From: Clarireedia homoeocarpa
Taxonomy: Eukaryota > Ascomycota > Leotiomycetes > Helotiales > Rutstroemiaceae
Reading direction: 5' to 3'
Length of the DNA stretch: 64,000 bases
NCBI GenBank assembly: GCA_001465935.1
Contig: LNKV01000011.1
Location: 436,743-500,742, forward strand
Positions within the stretch are counted from its first letter, which is position 1. Every line of letters begins with the position of its first letter. Of the stretch, positions 45,497 to 57,710 are shown piece by piece. The notes below the pieces were generated by a model, which saw only the letters and a program-made list of their open reading frames with translations, was not told the DNA's origin and did not search any database. Made by a program: the position numbers and the translations under genes.

Positions 45497-48400
45497 TTTG
45501 GTTGTGTGTTTGGTGTTTTCCGAGCTTTATGAGTGGCTGGAATGTATACAGGCGGAGACGGACTGAGAACCGAAGCCTGACTGTGGGGGATGAAGTATGT
45601 TCTGTATGTTACTGGAACAGTGGTCATGGATGATGACACTACGATGTATTTTGAATGGTGGATATATAGTTTGATGGATGAGTCTGTTCTTGGACTCGGA
45701 CACAATCGAAAGAGGGAATAGGAATGTGCCCAATGTACTTAGTACATTATGGAATACCTACTGCTTCTAGCGCATTGGGGAAGGACATGGTATCATTCCC
45801 GACACCCTCATCTTCTGTTCTTCTGTGCTCTAGCTCTACTTTATCTGCTCCGAGTGAAGTGGCTGAAGTCCGAGCGTCGTGCGGACATGATCAGCAACTA
45901 GAGTCAAGTTGCGCTCTTCATGCCGACTATTATCCATCTGCTTTCCAACTGTCGCATACTTCTTTTTACATCTTTCAGGGTTTCGGTTAACTTTGGTAAT
46001 TTAAGATTATTTGTGATATAGTCGCTCCAAGGTCTATCTGTGCAACAAGTCGTTCACATCGTTGAGACTGAGTTATGGCTGCCATGAAGAGCAGATTAGT
46101 AGTTCGAATGCCTTTAGGATCATCATAGAAGCCCCACTTGCTTCGTTGATGTAAGGACTTGATAGAAAGACTATATAACTTTTTCACAGCGCACTTCCAG
46201 GTGTTCGTCACGGAGTGACGACAATGGCAATCTCCACTTTAGTCTCGATGATTCTTCATAATCGAGTCATTTCATATGCTGTTCAATGCTATATGATTGA
46301 TGCCACATCTTTCATTGTGTTTCCAATACCACCATAATTGATTTCTTATATCTCCATGCACAGGGCGAATAATGCACGGATAATGAAATCACTGTATCCC
46401 TCCTTCACTATAATTATAATGCCCTCCTCCCCAGCCTCGTCAAATACCAGTTCCTCACAAACCCGAATATATATCTAACCCTAGATCCCTAAACCTTCAT
46501 TTCACCGAATGGATCAACTTCTTGACCCTCTGTCTCTTCCCCTCGTTCTGCATATCCTCGCCGGCGTTCCCGGGCCCATCTACCTCACCCCTGTCCCACC
46601 GCCCTGGCACTCCCGCCCCTCACCCCATTACGATCCACCTCCATCCTCTGGCGGTACTTCTCCCTCCTCGACTGCCACTTCCGCTCTCTCTCCACCACAT
46701 AAACACCCCTTTCCCTTGCCGCTAGCAACGCTCATTTCTGGACCTCCGCCCGCTGCGACGGCTCCTAGCGCATGATTTCAAAATCCCAAAGCTTGTGCAC
46801 GCACTCGTCGCCAAAACCTCACGTGCAGTTGCTATCGGCCAGTATGCCGAAGACGGCTATTATGGCGCTGCAGGGGCTGCAGGTGATCTGCCAGATTGTG
46901 GCGAGTTTACGGTTAGAAAGAGGAGGGGATGCTTATGAGGGGGTCATGTCTCAAGCAAGAGGGAAGTAAATGGTTAGCTTAGAAACTTTGAGGGGGTTTG
47001 AGGTGGCTGTAGCGCACTGGAAGGATCAGCAAGTAGTAAATAGAGATTATAAGAGAATTCATACTCCGGCGATTCGCAAGTGGCTGTTCGTTTATATTCG
47101 TTTGAGGCTTGTCACTCATGATATTCTTATTCCAAATTATTAGGCCGTTCAATTGGGTAGAAACTCAAGTGAGAGCTAGGTTCATTTGTTCTTTTCAGAT
47201 TTGTGCTAAGTTGAATAATGACTTTTTGGTACACCCCGCTTAACCCCTCTATCTCTTGCTGGTTTTTATTTGCATCTTGACTGACGGCACCTAAAATTTG
47301 TAGTATAAATTCTTTCTTCTAACTTGGATTCAGTCGCACTCTAGAATAATGTTAAACTTCTTCAACTCATAGGTAAGAAAGATACAATATCGAAAACAAA
47401 TTCGTCCAATTTATACCATTAGCTTTCTGCCGAGAAAACAATAACGAAACTTAACGACGAACCATTTCAAATAGGAAACATGGCACCAATACCTGCCCCT
47501 GTATCGTTCTCTAGAACATTTAACTCGTCGGATCAATCCAACATATCCACATCTTTGAGCCTTAAATTCTCTGCAACAGCATCAAATACATCCTCCATTT
47601 CCAACAACTCTTCTCAGCACCACAACTTCAACACCATCACTTTACTCAACACCTCTACATCCCCATTCAACCTCTCCCTCACCTCCCTCCTTCCGACCAC
47701 CATGCAGCTCCTCTCTCCATCCTCGCCCATAACCCCGAACTCCTCGATAGCAAAACACAATCCAACAACTCCCAGCGTCGCCGTTTTAACGCTTGTGATC
47801 TTTTTCTCAATGGGCATGCTGTGACTCCTCAGTTGCAACAGTATCCTGCAAATTCAACGTGTTCCTCTTGGCCCGGCGTCGGAGAAGTCATCCGGTGGAG
47901 CGAGCTACCGGTCTTGTGGGTTGAATAAAGGAAGGATGAAGAGGAGAAGAAGGTGATGAAAGGGGGGATAGGTCCAGTGAATGAGAAAATGGTTCTATTG
48001 AAGAGGGGTGTGGGTGTGGATGTAATCGTTATGGGGGCTTTGGGGAGGATTGATTCAGGAGGGTGTGGATGAGATGACGGATTAGCAAATGGGTGTGGGG
48101 TGGTGGAAAATGTGAAGGCGGAGGCTGGAGGCTCGGAGAGGTGCAGGTAAGGATATCGGTATGGATATGGATGTAAATGGCCAGGAAAAAGAACGAGAGT
48201 TGAGTTGGGCCGCGACTTAATTGTAGGTGTATATATGAAGTTGAGAGGAGTCGAGACGATTGCTAGAAGTCGAGTGATGAGGTTTGTTCCAAGTCGTAGG
48301 TTGTATCGTTTGTGGGTAATTCGGTGATGCTAGAAGGAAGGCACGGTCGACTTGCGAATAAGAATTTGTGAGAGCTTGTTGGAGGATCATCAAATCAGGT

Positions 48401-48942
48401 ATAGGTTTGCTGGAGAGCAAATTTGGCATCACGGCAACGAATGAAGAACATGAAGTATCATTAGATGACATATTGTTCTTCAATGCGTCCCTTGTCAATG
48501 CTCAATTCTAAAATGATACGCTTCATGGTGGCTCTCTTCTCTCTGATTCGTAGAACGCTATGAGTTCTCGAGCACACTTGGGCTTCAAACGATGGATGTA
48601 AGTGTATCTATACGAGAGATTGGGCTTTGATGTCGACTCGGAAGATTGATTTAAGGTCTTCCTCCGGCGATGATTGCTACAATCGCCGGAAGTGTACAGC
48701 CAAGTGATATAGTGGCACTTTTGCTGCCATTCGTATCCTAACCATAATCGACATAGCATCAAGAACGATGTAAGCAAGTATTCATGATTACACAGTTGAA
48801 GAACACTGCCGGTCCATAAGCAATCAATTACTTTAATCTATCAATCCTGAGATTTTCATTCTTAACAAATACTGAATACAATACGGGTCTGCCTCTGTCT
48901 AGATATGGTACGATATATACATATTCGTATCGAAGTATTAGA
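45497..48942. other. Intergenic 3.4 kb, unsupported ORFs
   Basis: Frames at 46509-46775, 46772-46969 and 47480-47824 are Ser/Pro/Thr-rich and lack domains. Three overlapping plus-strand frames at 46600-46970 read like one frame-shifted decayed gene, for instance one reading LWRYFSLLDCHFRSLST and another KIPKLVHALVAKTS, but no family is recognised. A perfect 9-bp hairpin lies at 48663-48690 (TCCGGCGAT/ATCGCCGGA). Confidence 0.4.
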
Positions 48943-49945
48943 TTATCCACTCAAAGCGAAAATACGCGCCAAGATTTCATCGTCACTTGGACTTCCATCT
49001 CCTTTGATAGTTTCATACGCAGGGTAGAGTATTGACTTCTCAATCTCCTTGTACTTTCCATCGCAGACATAGATTGCCTCTCCATGTCTGGAAGTATCAG
49101 CCATAAGATAAGCAGTTGCACGCGCAACAACTACTGGAGACTGCGACTCATGTGATACCGCCTTCATGATCCCAGCTAGATCAGGCAGGACTTGAGTCGA
49201 AGTCCAAGACGGCATGAGAGTGTTAAGGCGTATGGGCAGGCCGGCTGCCTCGATAACTCGTGCATAACCTCTGCCGAAACCTAAAACACCGTGCTTGGCG
49301 GTGGCTAAATTGTTTTGTAAGTCAAATATCATGATAATCTCCTTTACATTGCTAACTTACAGTAATCGATAGCACGTAATGGTTGCAAACCAGTGCTGGA
49401 TCCCATAAGCACAATGCTTCCTCCTTCAGGCTGTTGCTTCAGGTAGTGAGAAGCAAGGCAAGCTGTGTTCATCACACTTTTCAAGTTGACTTCCATGGTA
49501 TCATGGTTTGGCTCTTTTATTTCTCCGCTCTCGTCGGTCTCGAGTACTAGATAATTGGCGCGGGGACCGATACCAGCATTGGCGAAAACAGAGTCGATGC
49601 GACCATGCTCCTCCTTGGCTTTCTTGAAGAGCGTACTAAGATCGGCCCAGCTGGTTACATTTGTTTTCACAAAGGTGAAGTTTGGCTTATCAGCCGTTGG
49701 AGGGGACTGGATATCGCCACTGACGACCGAAGCTCCCAAAGACAAAAGGAGGTCGACAACTGCTAGACCGATTCCTGAAGAACCACCTGCAGTAACATCC
49801 CGAATCAGCCATCCCGAGTCAAACATACTTCGAGAATACTCCACAGAATACGCCACGAAAAAGAACTAAGATTCTTACCTGTAAGCACTACGACCTTTCC
49901 CTTAAGGCTGGTCAAATCATCGTCTTTGATTGTGAATTCGGCCAT
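48943..49945 (-). CDS. Short-chain dehydrogenase/reductase
   Basis: Exons 49945-49879, 49786-49361 and 49304-48943 (introns 92 and 56 bp) give 284 residues. The N-terminal Rossmann motif TGGSSGIG binds NAD(P). The catalytic Ser lies in IVLMGSSTGL, and the catalytic Tyr-Lys pair YSTAK is created only by splicing, since intron 2 falls just after the Tyr codon. NAG in FANAGIG is the third SDR signature. An acidic residue after the second beta strand (SGDIQSP) suggests a preference for NAD. The family resembles 15-hydroxyprostaglandin dehydrogenase-type fungal SDRs; the substrate is unknown. The C-terminus (SILYPAYETIKGDGSP) is family-like. It is divergent from the PTH11-like gene with 1.1 kb between. 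Confidence 0.93.
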
Positions 49946-51073
49946 GTTAACAGGAATTCCGGAATATAGGAGATCTCTAAATGGCCGATAGAGGATATCG
50001 ACGATGAGTAAGGACGGGGATGTTACGCGACTCGTGTACGAAGCAGAAATATGAAAAAAAGCGTCGGGCAAATTGGGTTTGGAATAATGTTCTTGCTTGG
50101 GGCAAAGAAGCAATATGAAGATTTTACAAAAGTAGCAAGTGGAGAATCAAGGGATCTCTTAAAACGGTGCTTGCCTTCATTTGACACTTTATATGGGCCT
50201 TCCGTGTATACTTGCTTGCTCCGGATCCTTGACAATGAAACGCCCCACTCTTGGAGATAGATATTTCGCTGCAGGGGAAGGGGTGTATCCAGTTGGCCAG
50301 TCGTGGACCAAACGGTGAGGGTTCCGCGTCCGAACGATGATAATTCAGCTGCGTTCGTGATTTCAGGATATATCATCGTCTAGTGGTGGCACGGCAGTGT
50401 GTCATGAGTCGGATTTTATTATTGGCTGTCTCTCGCTTTGTCTCGATACGGTATTATTCCGCGGAAGAGTGTCTTATGCGGAGGTCGGAAGCGAGGTCCC
50501 GTGTTAGGTTCCTAGTAGAGTTCATGATGGGTGTGCTGTGTTTCATAAACCAGCGTGTATATAAGGATTTTTAATAGAGGATGAATAAGCACAGCGAAGC
50601 CACGAGACAAGTACAATATTCCTCCTCCTCAGGGGTCGTGTCAGTTACCGCATTAGGTGGGTTGTTACCTGTCATACGTATTAGTGTGCGTAAATCCCCG
50701 AATAGTGGCACCCCTCGCTTACTCCCGTAGTCTCGTCCTGATATGTGAGACGCTAATATGCATCCCGGGATTCCACACGTGATTGATTCGGGAACTCCAT
50801 AGAACTATCTCTAATAAGTTCAGCCCGTCGTTAGAGGAAATTTTCCTGTGTCGTTTAGGTGCGTGCGTACTGTCTGTGCTTCCGTTGTAGTGTCTCGAAC
50901 TAATCCTTGTGGCGATATGGCGAAGTCTAATATATTTACTTGTGGGCGGACCTGCCTGAGCTGGTGAAAACTCGGATCATTCGCTTTTTGTCTTTTATCC
51001 GCATTTCTCTTTCATTTAAAGACTTTGGTTTTTGCAAATTCGTCGGTCTGCCAGATCGTAAACTATCGTACCG
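49946..51073. other. Divergent intergenic region
   Basis: 1.1 kb upstream of both the SDR and the PTH11-like gene. No gene or clear repeat is seen; minus-strand frames here are extensions of the SDR leader. Confidence 0.45.
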
Positions 51074-52340
51074 ATGACACCGCCGCAAGGGGACGGCGTG
51101 TCCCTCTTTTATACTTCTATCTTATTGTTGGTTTTGTGTTGGATGATATACATTGCGCGTGCAGCAGTGCGGTTCTGGAAGAAAACTTATGGAATGGATG
51201 ACGTTATGATGTTAGCTGGCCTTGTACGTATATCTGCACCACACCTAACTATTTCTCCGGCACCCGACCTACATAGAGCCCAGCTTACTAATAGAATTAC
51301 AGCTGTTGTTTACAGTCACAAGCAGTTTATGTATTGTCTGCTCTTGGTATGGAAGTGGGCAACGCGCTGCCGCTCTATCCACCCATGATCGAATGAAAGG
51401 AACCAAGGTACATATTGTCCTTCGCACCGATTAACTTTACTTGTGTATATGTTAACTAACTACAATTTAAGCTCTTCTTCATCGCGGAGTTTTTCTATGC
51501 TTCCAGTGCAGTGACCATTAAGTGTAGCATTGCTATAACTCTCCTTCGCATTGCCGACTCGCGCCGCCGTTATGTATGGACTATCTGGGGAATCATGGCC
51601 ACTACAGGTATCTCTGCCATCATCTTCATGATTGTTGTCGCCAATATTTGTCACCCGATCACCACCTTATGGGGTGAAACTACCACGGGATCATGCAATG
51701 CCAAGTTGAACAGCGACGTTAGTCTCTTCTTCTCAGCTGTGGAGATTTTCACGGACTGGTCTCTGGCAATTCTACCTGCGGTTCTGTTATGGAATATTCA
51801 GATGAAAGCTAGAATAAAGGCCTCGGTGGCTTGCATTCTTGGACTCGGGGCATTGTAAGTTTTGTTGTCTGGAAAAAAAAAACCCTATTATATGACTAAC
51901 TTATATCTTCTAGTGCGAGCTGCGCTACAATTGTTCGTCTTCGTTATCTCAGTCTCTACAGTGACCCGGCGGAATTCATGTTTGCTACCGGCAAGATTGG
52001 TCTTTGGTCTATCATCGAAACAGGCATGGGTATCTTTGCTGGGTCTCTCGGCACCTTGCGCCCTCTCCTATCTCTTCCCTTCTTCAACATAAGCTCCTAC
52101 GGCCACTCGAATAATCCCTCGGCGGCCAACAAATTGAACATGCCAAAACGATCGAACATCAAGATGGATACTTTTCAGCAACTGGGAGAATGTTCAGATA
52201 AGGATATAGAAACGGAAAGTCAAAAGCATATTTTGAAGGAGACAAATGTCACAGTAACCTCGAATGATCGGGGTTCGACCCCGGGGGAGTGGAAACAGAA
52301 CCAGGTGTTGGGGTGGCAGAAACAGCCATTTGAAGGCTAA
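51074..52340 (+). CDS. PTH11-like seven-helix membrane protein
   Basis: Exons 51074-51223, 51303-51407, 51472-51854 and 51914-52340 (introns 79, 64 and 59 bp) give 354 residues. The first helix (LFYTSILLLVLCWMIYIA) is followed by the conserved YGMDDVMMLAG motif of the fungal rhodopsin/PTH11 domain. Six further hydrophobic helices follow, including FFIAEFFYASSAVTIKCSIA and FSAVEIFTDWSLAILPAVLL. The domain ends with IIETGMGIFAGSLGTLRPLL, typical of the family, and a polar cytosolic tail of about 90 residues. There is no N-terminal CFEM domain. Members are surface receptors or sensors in filamentous ascomycetes, some needed for host sensing. The short extracellular N-terminus is normal for this subgroup. 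Ligand is unknown. Confidence 0.9.
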
Positions 52341-53145
52341 CATATGATTAATCATGTATGTTCAAGATATCAACTTTTCCATAGAAAGCTCTCGGTCATT
52401 ATCAAAAAAAAAATAGCATATTCTCAATCACCAGTACACACGAACCACCTGTACTTTCGATGTGTGATCCATGACGTGAGCCGAATTCTTGACTCGCCAG
52501 GTTAGGGGGTCAGTGACTGACTTGCTGTTGCAGCCACGGTATCCGGTAATTCGCTACCAAGAATGCTTAGCTAGGGTCTTTTCCAGCCTTTTCCAATGGA
52601 GATTCGGATTGCAACCAGGGTCTAGTCAAGTTCTGTCCACCCGCAACTCGTCCAGCTGCGAAAAGGAAAACACTACTATTGTAAACTTTCTGCCCATGGC
52701 TCTCAATCCATCTACTATGCTGAACTATCATGTAATTTGATCATTTTAGCAACAAATAAGTTGTTAAATGAATAGCAGCCAAAATCAACAGCATATGATT
52801 TCTCGTCGCTCGTATTACACCACCTCACATGACAAGATCGCGCGTCCAATATTGTCACTATCAAACAATCAAAAATTCCGACGTAATGAAAATCATCAAA
52901 CTCACGCCACGATGGGCAATCTAGAGCTTGTCAGAGGTCATGGCGTCTGCCACTTACTTCCTGCTTCGACCATCCGGCAGCGGACTAATAGTCACCTTTT
53001 CGTCACCCCCACTAGATGGGAAAGATTAGGCGATTTACAGTTAACAAATCAAGGGGCACGGAGCTTTATTCAAGCCAATCAATACCATCATTTCATCAAT
53101 CTGAAACTTCGGTTCTTTTAGCAAGCAGTAGCGCAACAACGACGA

Positions 53146-53268
53146 GCTAGTTTTGTGGTGCCCTCGGGAATAACTAGCTAGTTTTGCGGTGCACTAGGGA
53201 ATAAGGACCCTGTTGCGATCTACAGCATGCCAGCCATTCTTCGATCTACAGCATGCTAGCCATTCTTC
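53146..53268. repeat. Two short tandem duplications
   Basis: GCTAGTTTTGTGGTGC...GGGAATAA is duplicated at about 53146-53203. The 26-bp word beginning GATCTACAGCATGCCAGCCA is duplicated at 53217-53268 with one difference. Confidence 0.75.
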
Positions 53269-53287
53269 GAGAACAGCATTCCACCGC

Positions 53288-53354
53288 TAATCGTCGGCCT
53301 TTGTGGTGGCCTCCTACAGAAAGCGTAGGAGGGTTACGCGAACGCCGACGATTA
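53288..53354. repeat. 67-bp inverted-repeat element with inner hairpin
   Basis: TAATCGTCGGC at 53288-53298 is perfectly inverted at 53344-53354. Inside lies a second perfect stem, CCTCCTAC/GTAGGAGG, with a 7-base loop. Outer ends share TAATCGT with the 95-bp element at 7760-7854. Confidence 0.65.
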
Positions 53355-54691
53355 GGGGGTGAAACAAAAACTCCTCGACCAACTACCAGAAAAATATAAC
53401 TATCTGTGCATCTCAATTGGAAAAAATACTGCTTGGAGATATTTTGGGAATTGAGGAATACTAGAACTTTGCCTGAAGAATAAATATGAATATTTGAACC
53501 AAAAACATATCTTATCCGAATAGAAAATGTGGCACAGTCGGGTAACAATAATCTGTTCAGTCAAGTAGCCGGTTGCAGCGGTACAGGTCACAACGATTTT
53601 CTGTTTTTGAGACTTAATGAGTAGGGTACCTGACTGCCGGGTCAGGTTTCGCATCTGCAGAAGGCTAACAGCTAGACGGGGTGACGGGATAGCTTGCATA
53701 CCATTCAGGATGACAAACGGAGGTGTAGGTAGTATAGTCATTATGCAATTATTGAACTCATATTGTGATTTACGCCACAAGCTGGGGGCAGCGGAGTGAT
53801 TTTCTGAGGGAAATTAGTCTCTTGCATGAGGTTCTCTATCCGTATGGCTACTGCAGCTTGGTCTCAGGTCCATCCGGAATGAAAATAGTTGTCTTCAAGT
53901 TTGATAAAGTATTGTTGCGAAGAATCCCAAAATATAACCAGAAGTGATACATTGCGGAGGCGAGGCGTGTCGCCGTCGCATATATTCATCGTTTGTGCGC
54001 TAGCCTGATGCAACTGCCAAAAAAAAACAGTAAAGCCACGGCCGCCATGACCTTTTTCTCGGGAGAGGAACTCCTTTCCCCGGACCGATTGACAGTGGCC
54101 ACTTGTATCCTTCATCGGCCCTTTTTTCTTCGCCGACGGGTAGCTAGAACGGACTAGTGAGCTATGTTACCAGGGGCTGCTACCAGTACCTGCAGCCTTC
54201 AAATCCCGAGGGCTTTGCTTTCGTCCCATAATAGGATCATCATAATTGTCTCAATAATTGTATATATTCAGAAATCGATTAGCAAGTGCTAACATCGAGA
54301 TCACAAAAGTTATATTAAAAATCATACGAGTATGTCTAAGTGATTCGTTCATGGATCAATACAAACCCTGCTGTATGCTTCTAGACACAACATCTTGGCT
54401 TGGCGAAAAATGAATTTGATGCTTTCTGGGACTGATGAGAATAGGGGATAGATTTTTGTTGTGGAAATTGAGAAACGCAATAGAGACAAAATACACATTT
54501 TTTGAGGGTGCCGCGGCAGTCTTTAAAAATCAATTACTCAGAGTCCGTCGACTCGATATAGGAAGTCAGATCGGAATGAACTCAATTTCCCTGTCAATGA
54601 GGAACTATGTTGTTTTTGTCTAAACGATAGTAGTGGAGATGGCATATGGTTTGAGAACAGCGTATTAGTTGCTGCCAGCTAGGGGCTTCGT

Positions 54692-55027
54692 TCAACTGGC
54701 GACAACGAACTCCCGGATGTCCAGACTCTGCGGATGAATGATATGCTGTTTAAATGTCTTTCGCTCACCAAGTATAGTGAATCGAATAACAGCGCTTTGG
54801 TAAAAAGACGATGAACATGAATACAGCACATATGAATTGTATGTCTTTGCTAGCGTACTCACCTTTGCCGTAGATTCATAACCTATATCCATTGTCTTAT
54901 AAAAACCACAAGCTAGATCCCGAATTCTTCTTATCAAAGACACTTCCCAAGTTACAACAGAATCAATCTTTCCTGAAAGCAAAGGTGCTACACCGACGTT
55001 CCTCAACACCGGCAGCGATATCTCCAT
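54692..55027 (-). CDS. Unassigned small ORF, 111 aa
   Basis: A minus-strand frame from the ATG at 55027 (MEISLPVLRNVGVAPLLSG). It contains a possible intron (donor GTGAGT at about 54863, acceptor CAAAG at about 54801) that would shorten the product. No domain is recognised. The region is repeat-rich, so it may be a gene remnant. Confidence 0.25.
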   Translation of the reverse strand: MEISLPVLRNVGVAPLLSGKIDSVVTWEVSLIRRIRDLACGFYKTMDIGYESTAKVSTLAKTYNSYVLYSCSSSFYQSAVIRFTILGERKTFKQHIIHPQSLDIREFVVAS

Positions 55028-55320
55028 CTTTCACTTAACAATAACGAAGGCCCTCCCACCAGTTTATCTATCATTACTATGCAAGACCCCATCACAGAGC
55101 CTGGCCTCAACACCAGAAGCTTCGGTGACCTTCGACACCTGCCGTACACCTCATCACCGAGCGATCGCACGCCCAGTTGCTCAAGTTAGGTGAGTACGAT
55201 AGCATGAAGTGCATTGTGAATTCATACGGCTTGGATGTGTATCAAGATACAGATCCTCGAGAGTATGGAGGGTTCAATAATAGCATTATAAATAAGGATC
55301 GAATAGGATGAGGGGAAGAG

Positions 55321-55831
55321 CAGTGTTGTCAGTAGTGTAAACCGTGTAAACTAGCGCAGTTTGAGGGCATTCCAAAACCTACAGTAGTGCGTTTGAGGAG
55401 TCACAAAACGGACGGAGTGTAGTACGTGCAAACGGCCGTGTCTTGGCAGTATACTATTGGAACGCCAAGAAAAGGAATATAATTTAAAGTCAAGTAATAT
55501 CCACAGTTCTATCACCCTAATTAGTAGCTCTCCTCGTTAGGATCACTCTCGTATAACAATTTTAAACACTTAAGTGTCTCTAACAATACTATTTCTATTC
55601 TATTACAAAAATCTGTAAGAGTAATCTTTGCGGCCGAAAAGGTTATATGATTTACCTCCTTCGCCTATGTTGTCGCTGTACACATAGTATACGGCCAGTG
55701 CGTGCTATTTTTGAGGATATAAAACTGTTTGTGCTATCAGTTTCAATATTACAAACTATATAGGATCCACTATTATACTAGCGCACACGGTGGGCGTGCA
55801 CTATTATACGGGCACACTACTGACAACACTG
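55321..55831 (+). mobile_element. hAT-type MITE, copy 1
   Basis: A 511-bp element with perfect 18-bp terminal inverted repeats: CAGTGTTGTCAGTAGTGT at the left, ACACTACTGACAACACTG at the right. An exact 8-bp target duplication GGGAAGAG flanks it (55313-55320 and 55832-55839). CAGTG termini and 8-bp duplications are the hAT signature. No transposase is encoded, so it is non-autonomous. Much of its length aligns with copy 2 at 56281. Confidence 0.9.
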
Positions 55832-56280
55832 GGGAAGAGAATGGATCCACGGATGATATGTTGCAGGAGAGGATGATCGCAGAATCTAGATGGAACGATG
55901 AGCGGGACAGAATCCACATATATAGGAAGAGTCCATCCGAAGCTCAAGCGACTGCTAGGAATGGCGACATTGATAGTGATGGCCAGAATCAAAACGAACC
56001 CAGAAGTTCCAGTGAAAGCACAAGTGCAAGCGAATGCAACATGGTGCGCATCATGGATCGCACCACCACTACCCAGCACAGTTATTCAAAAATCGATTAC
56101 GGTATGAGCAGCGGTTTTGCTGGTATCACAGGTTATGCTGGAAGATATAACGAAGAATTTGAAGGCTATGGGTATGCAGAAGACGAGGAATACTTCCCTG
56201 ATCGATATCATGCTCCTGGAGGTCATGAGGAGGGTTATGCAGAAATTGCATTCCCAGAGGAGTATGCGGATGGTGAGTGG

Positions 56281-56695
56281 CAGTGTGGGCAATAGTGGAA
56301 ATAGTGCAAACTAGCGCGTTTTGGAGAGAGTTTAGATTGAACTATCAGTGCGTATGAAGTGTCACAAAACGTACTGGGCGCAGTACGTGCAAACGGCCGT
56401 ATACGGGCAGTGCACTATTTGAACGCCAAGAAATGGATTTTGAGGATATACTCTTAGATTAGGCCTACTATTATAGTGGATCTAGGTCAAATTACCCCTT
56501 AAGGAGAACCCACGTGACCATAACCCTATAACACCCTAGTCCAGTGCAAATAGTGCACTACCAGTCCGTACAGTCTTTGAAGATATAAAACTGTTCATAC
56601 TATCCGTTTAAATATCATAAACTGTATAGGATCCAATTACACTAGCGCAAACGCTGAGCGTGCACTATTACACGGGCGCACTATTGCCTACACTG
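56281..56695 (+). mobile_element. hAT-type MITE, copy 2
   Basis: A 415-bp relative of copy 1 with termini CAGTGTGGGCAATAGTG and CACTATTGCCTACACTG (near-perfect inverted repeats). Flanks GTGAGTGG (56273-56280) and GTGAGTAG (56696-56703) are an 8-bp target duplication with one change. Shared interior words with copy 1 include AGTACGTGCAAACGGCCGT and GAACGCCAAGAAA. It is shorter than copy 1 by internal deletions. Confidence 0.88.
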
Positions 56696-56853
56696 GTGAG
56701 TAGGGAGGTGAAGTGATGGAGAATGAGGGCGGGGATTATGATGAGGATTATGGTGATTATTATGACGAGTGTCGTAATGGGGATGAGGATGACAATTATG
56801 ATGGGTGGTGTGATGGAGGCGATAATGAGGATGAGGAGTGTAGATATGAGTAA

Positions 56854-57710
56854 CTTTGATGACCATGATCATAACGACATCGGTGAAGTGAGGGTTATTT
56901 TGGGAGATATCATTAAATGCTCTGCTGGGACCATGATTTCATTCATACCTTCTTAGTATAAGCTGAATCTCGCAAGGTGGACTATGGAATGAGAAGATTT
57001 CACTATAATTGCAGATGTTTCTTATGAATCCTCTGAGAACATGCATCCTCATTATTTGTGAATGAGCATTGAGCATCATTGTATCAAAATGTTTGTGGAT
57101 GACAAGAATAATTCCTGTCAGATAATCTATAAGCTTGGGTATTATTAAGACAGATATTTTGTTGGCATAAACCATCTTGAAAATCGAGAAAGAGGTCATG
57201 GAAATCGATGCAGCAACTCTCTGCCTGGATCAAATATCAGATTGTGCAACGCGAATTTAGTGTGTAAAACGAGTAAATCCGGCGCTAAGCTTCGAATCAC
57301 TGACAAAAGAGCGTCAGGAACTCCCATGTCCATTTCATTTACATATAGACCAACTATAAGGACAGTTGAGAAGCTTCTGAGCAACACTAAAAGACAGTTG
57401 ACCATAGTTTACCAAAATGGTAAACCTAGAAGCTTTACTCACAGCACTGACAAAATCAACAATTTCCAGTCAACAATAATGAAAACTCAAGACCAAATCA
57501 CACAAGGTAATTTTCAATGTCGATGTAAAGCCCATTCTAGACCTTAGTTGTCATCAGGGCGCCATGCGGCACTCGTCGGCTTGGGCTTCTTGCTCCTGCT
57601 ATGCTTTTTTGTCTTCGTCTTCTAATGTTTGACCTCAGTGGTGCTGTGAGGCCGCACTGTGAGGCCGCATTGTAAGGTGTGGGTTTGTGGATGTGTGTAT
57701 GGGTGTGGGA
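56854..57710. other. Intergenic, no supported gene
   Basis: The plus-strand frame 57242-57547 (101 residues, Lys/Thr/Ser-rich) has no recognisable domain. Otherwise AT-rich and featureless. Confidence 0.4.

Larger units (their letters stand above)
52341..55203. other. Repeat-rich spacer
   Basis: No intact gene supported. It holds tandem repeats (53146-53268) and an inverted-repeat element (53288-53354). A minus-strand frame at 54692-55027 is described separately. The frame 52768-53121 lacks domain features. Confidence 0.45.
55204..56853 (+). pseudogene. Acidic ORF interrupted by two MITEs
   Basis: A reading frame starting at the ATG at 55204 continues past two insertions (55321-55831 and 56281-56695) if each element and one copy of its target duplication is left out, and ends at TAA 56851-56853. 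The only break in the frame is a TGA at 55309-55311, four bases before the first target duplication copy (55313-55320). The product would be acidic and polar: a first part with DVYQDTDPREYGGF, a middle with RSSSESTSASEC and EEFEGYGYAEDEEYFPDRY, and an Asp/Glu/Tyr-rich C-terminus. No domain is recognised. An upstream exon near 55079 with a weak GT donor is possible. It is probably a lineage-specific gene disabled by transposition. Confidence 0.55.

Noticed and set aside
45987..46211. Minus-strand ORF with KGIRTTNLLFMAA
   Set aside because: This phrase resembles spurious translations of tRNA-like sequence, but I could not fold a tRNA here.
46509..46969. Possible decayed gene
   Set aside because: Coding-like text in three frames with stops; no family or splice model supported.
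47480..47824. 114-residue Ser/Asn/Thr-rich ORF
   Set aside because: Low complexity, no domain and no clear transcript signals; listed only within the interval.
52255..52290. B-box-like GGGGTTCGACCCCG
   Set aside because: It lies inside the last exon of the PTH11-like gene, and no acceptor or anticodon arm surrounds it.
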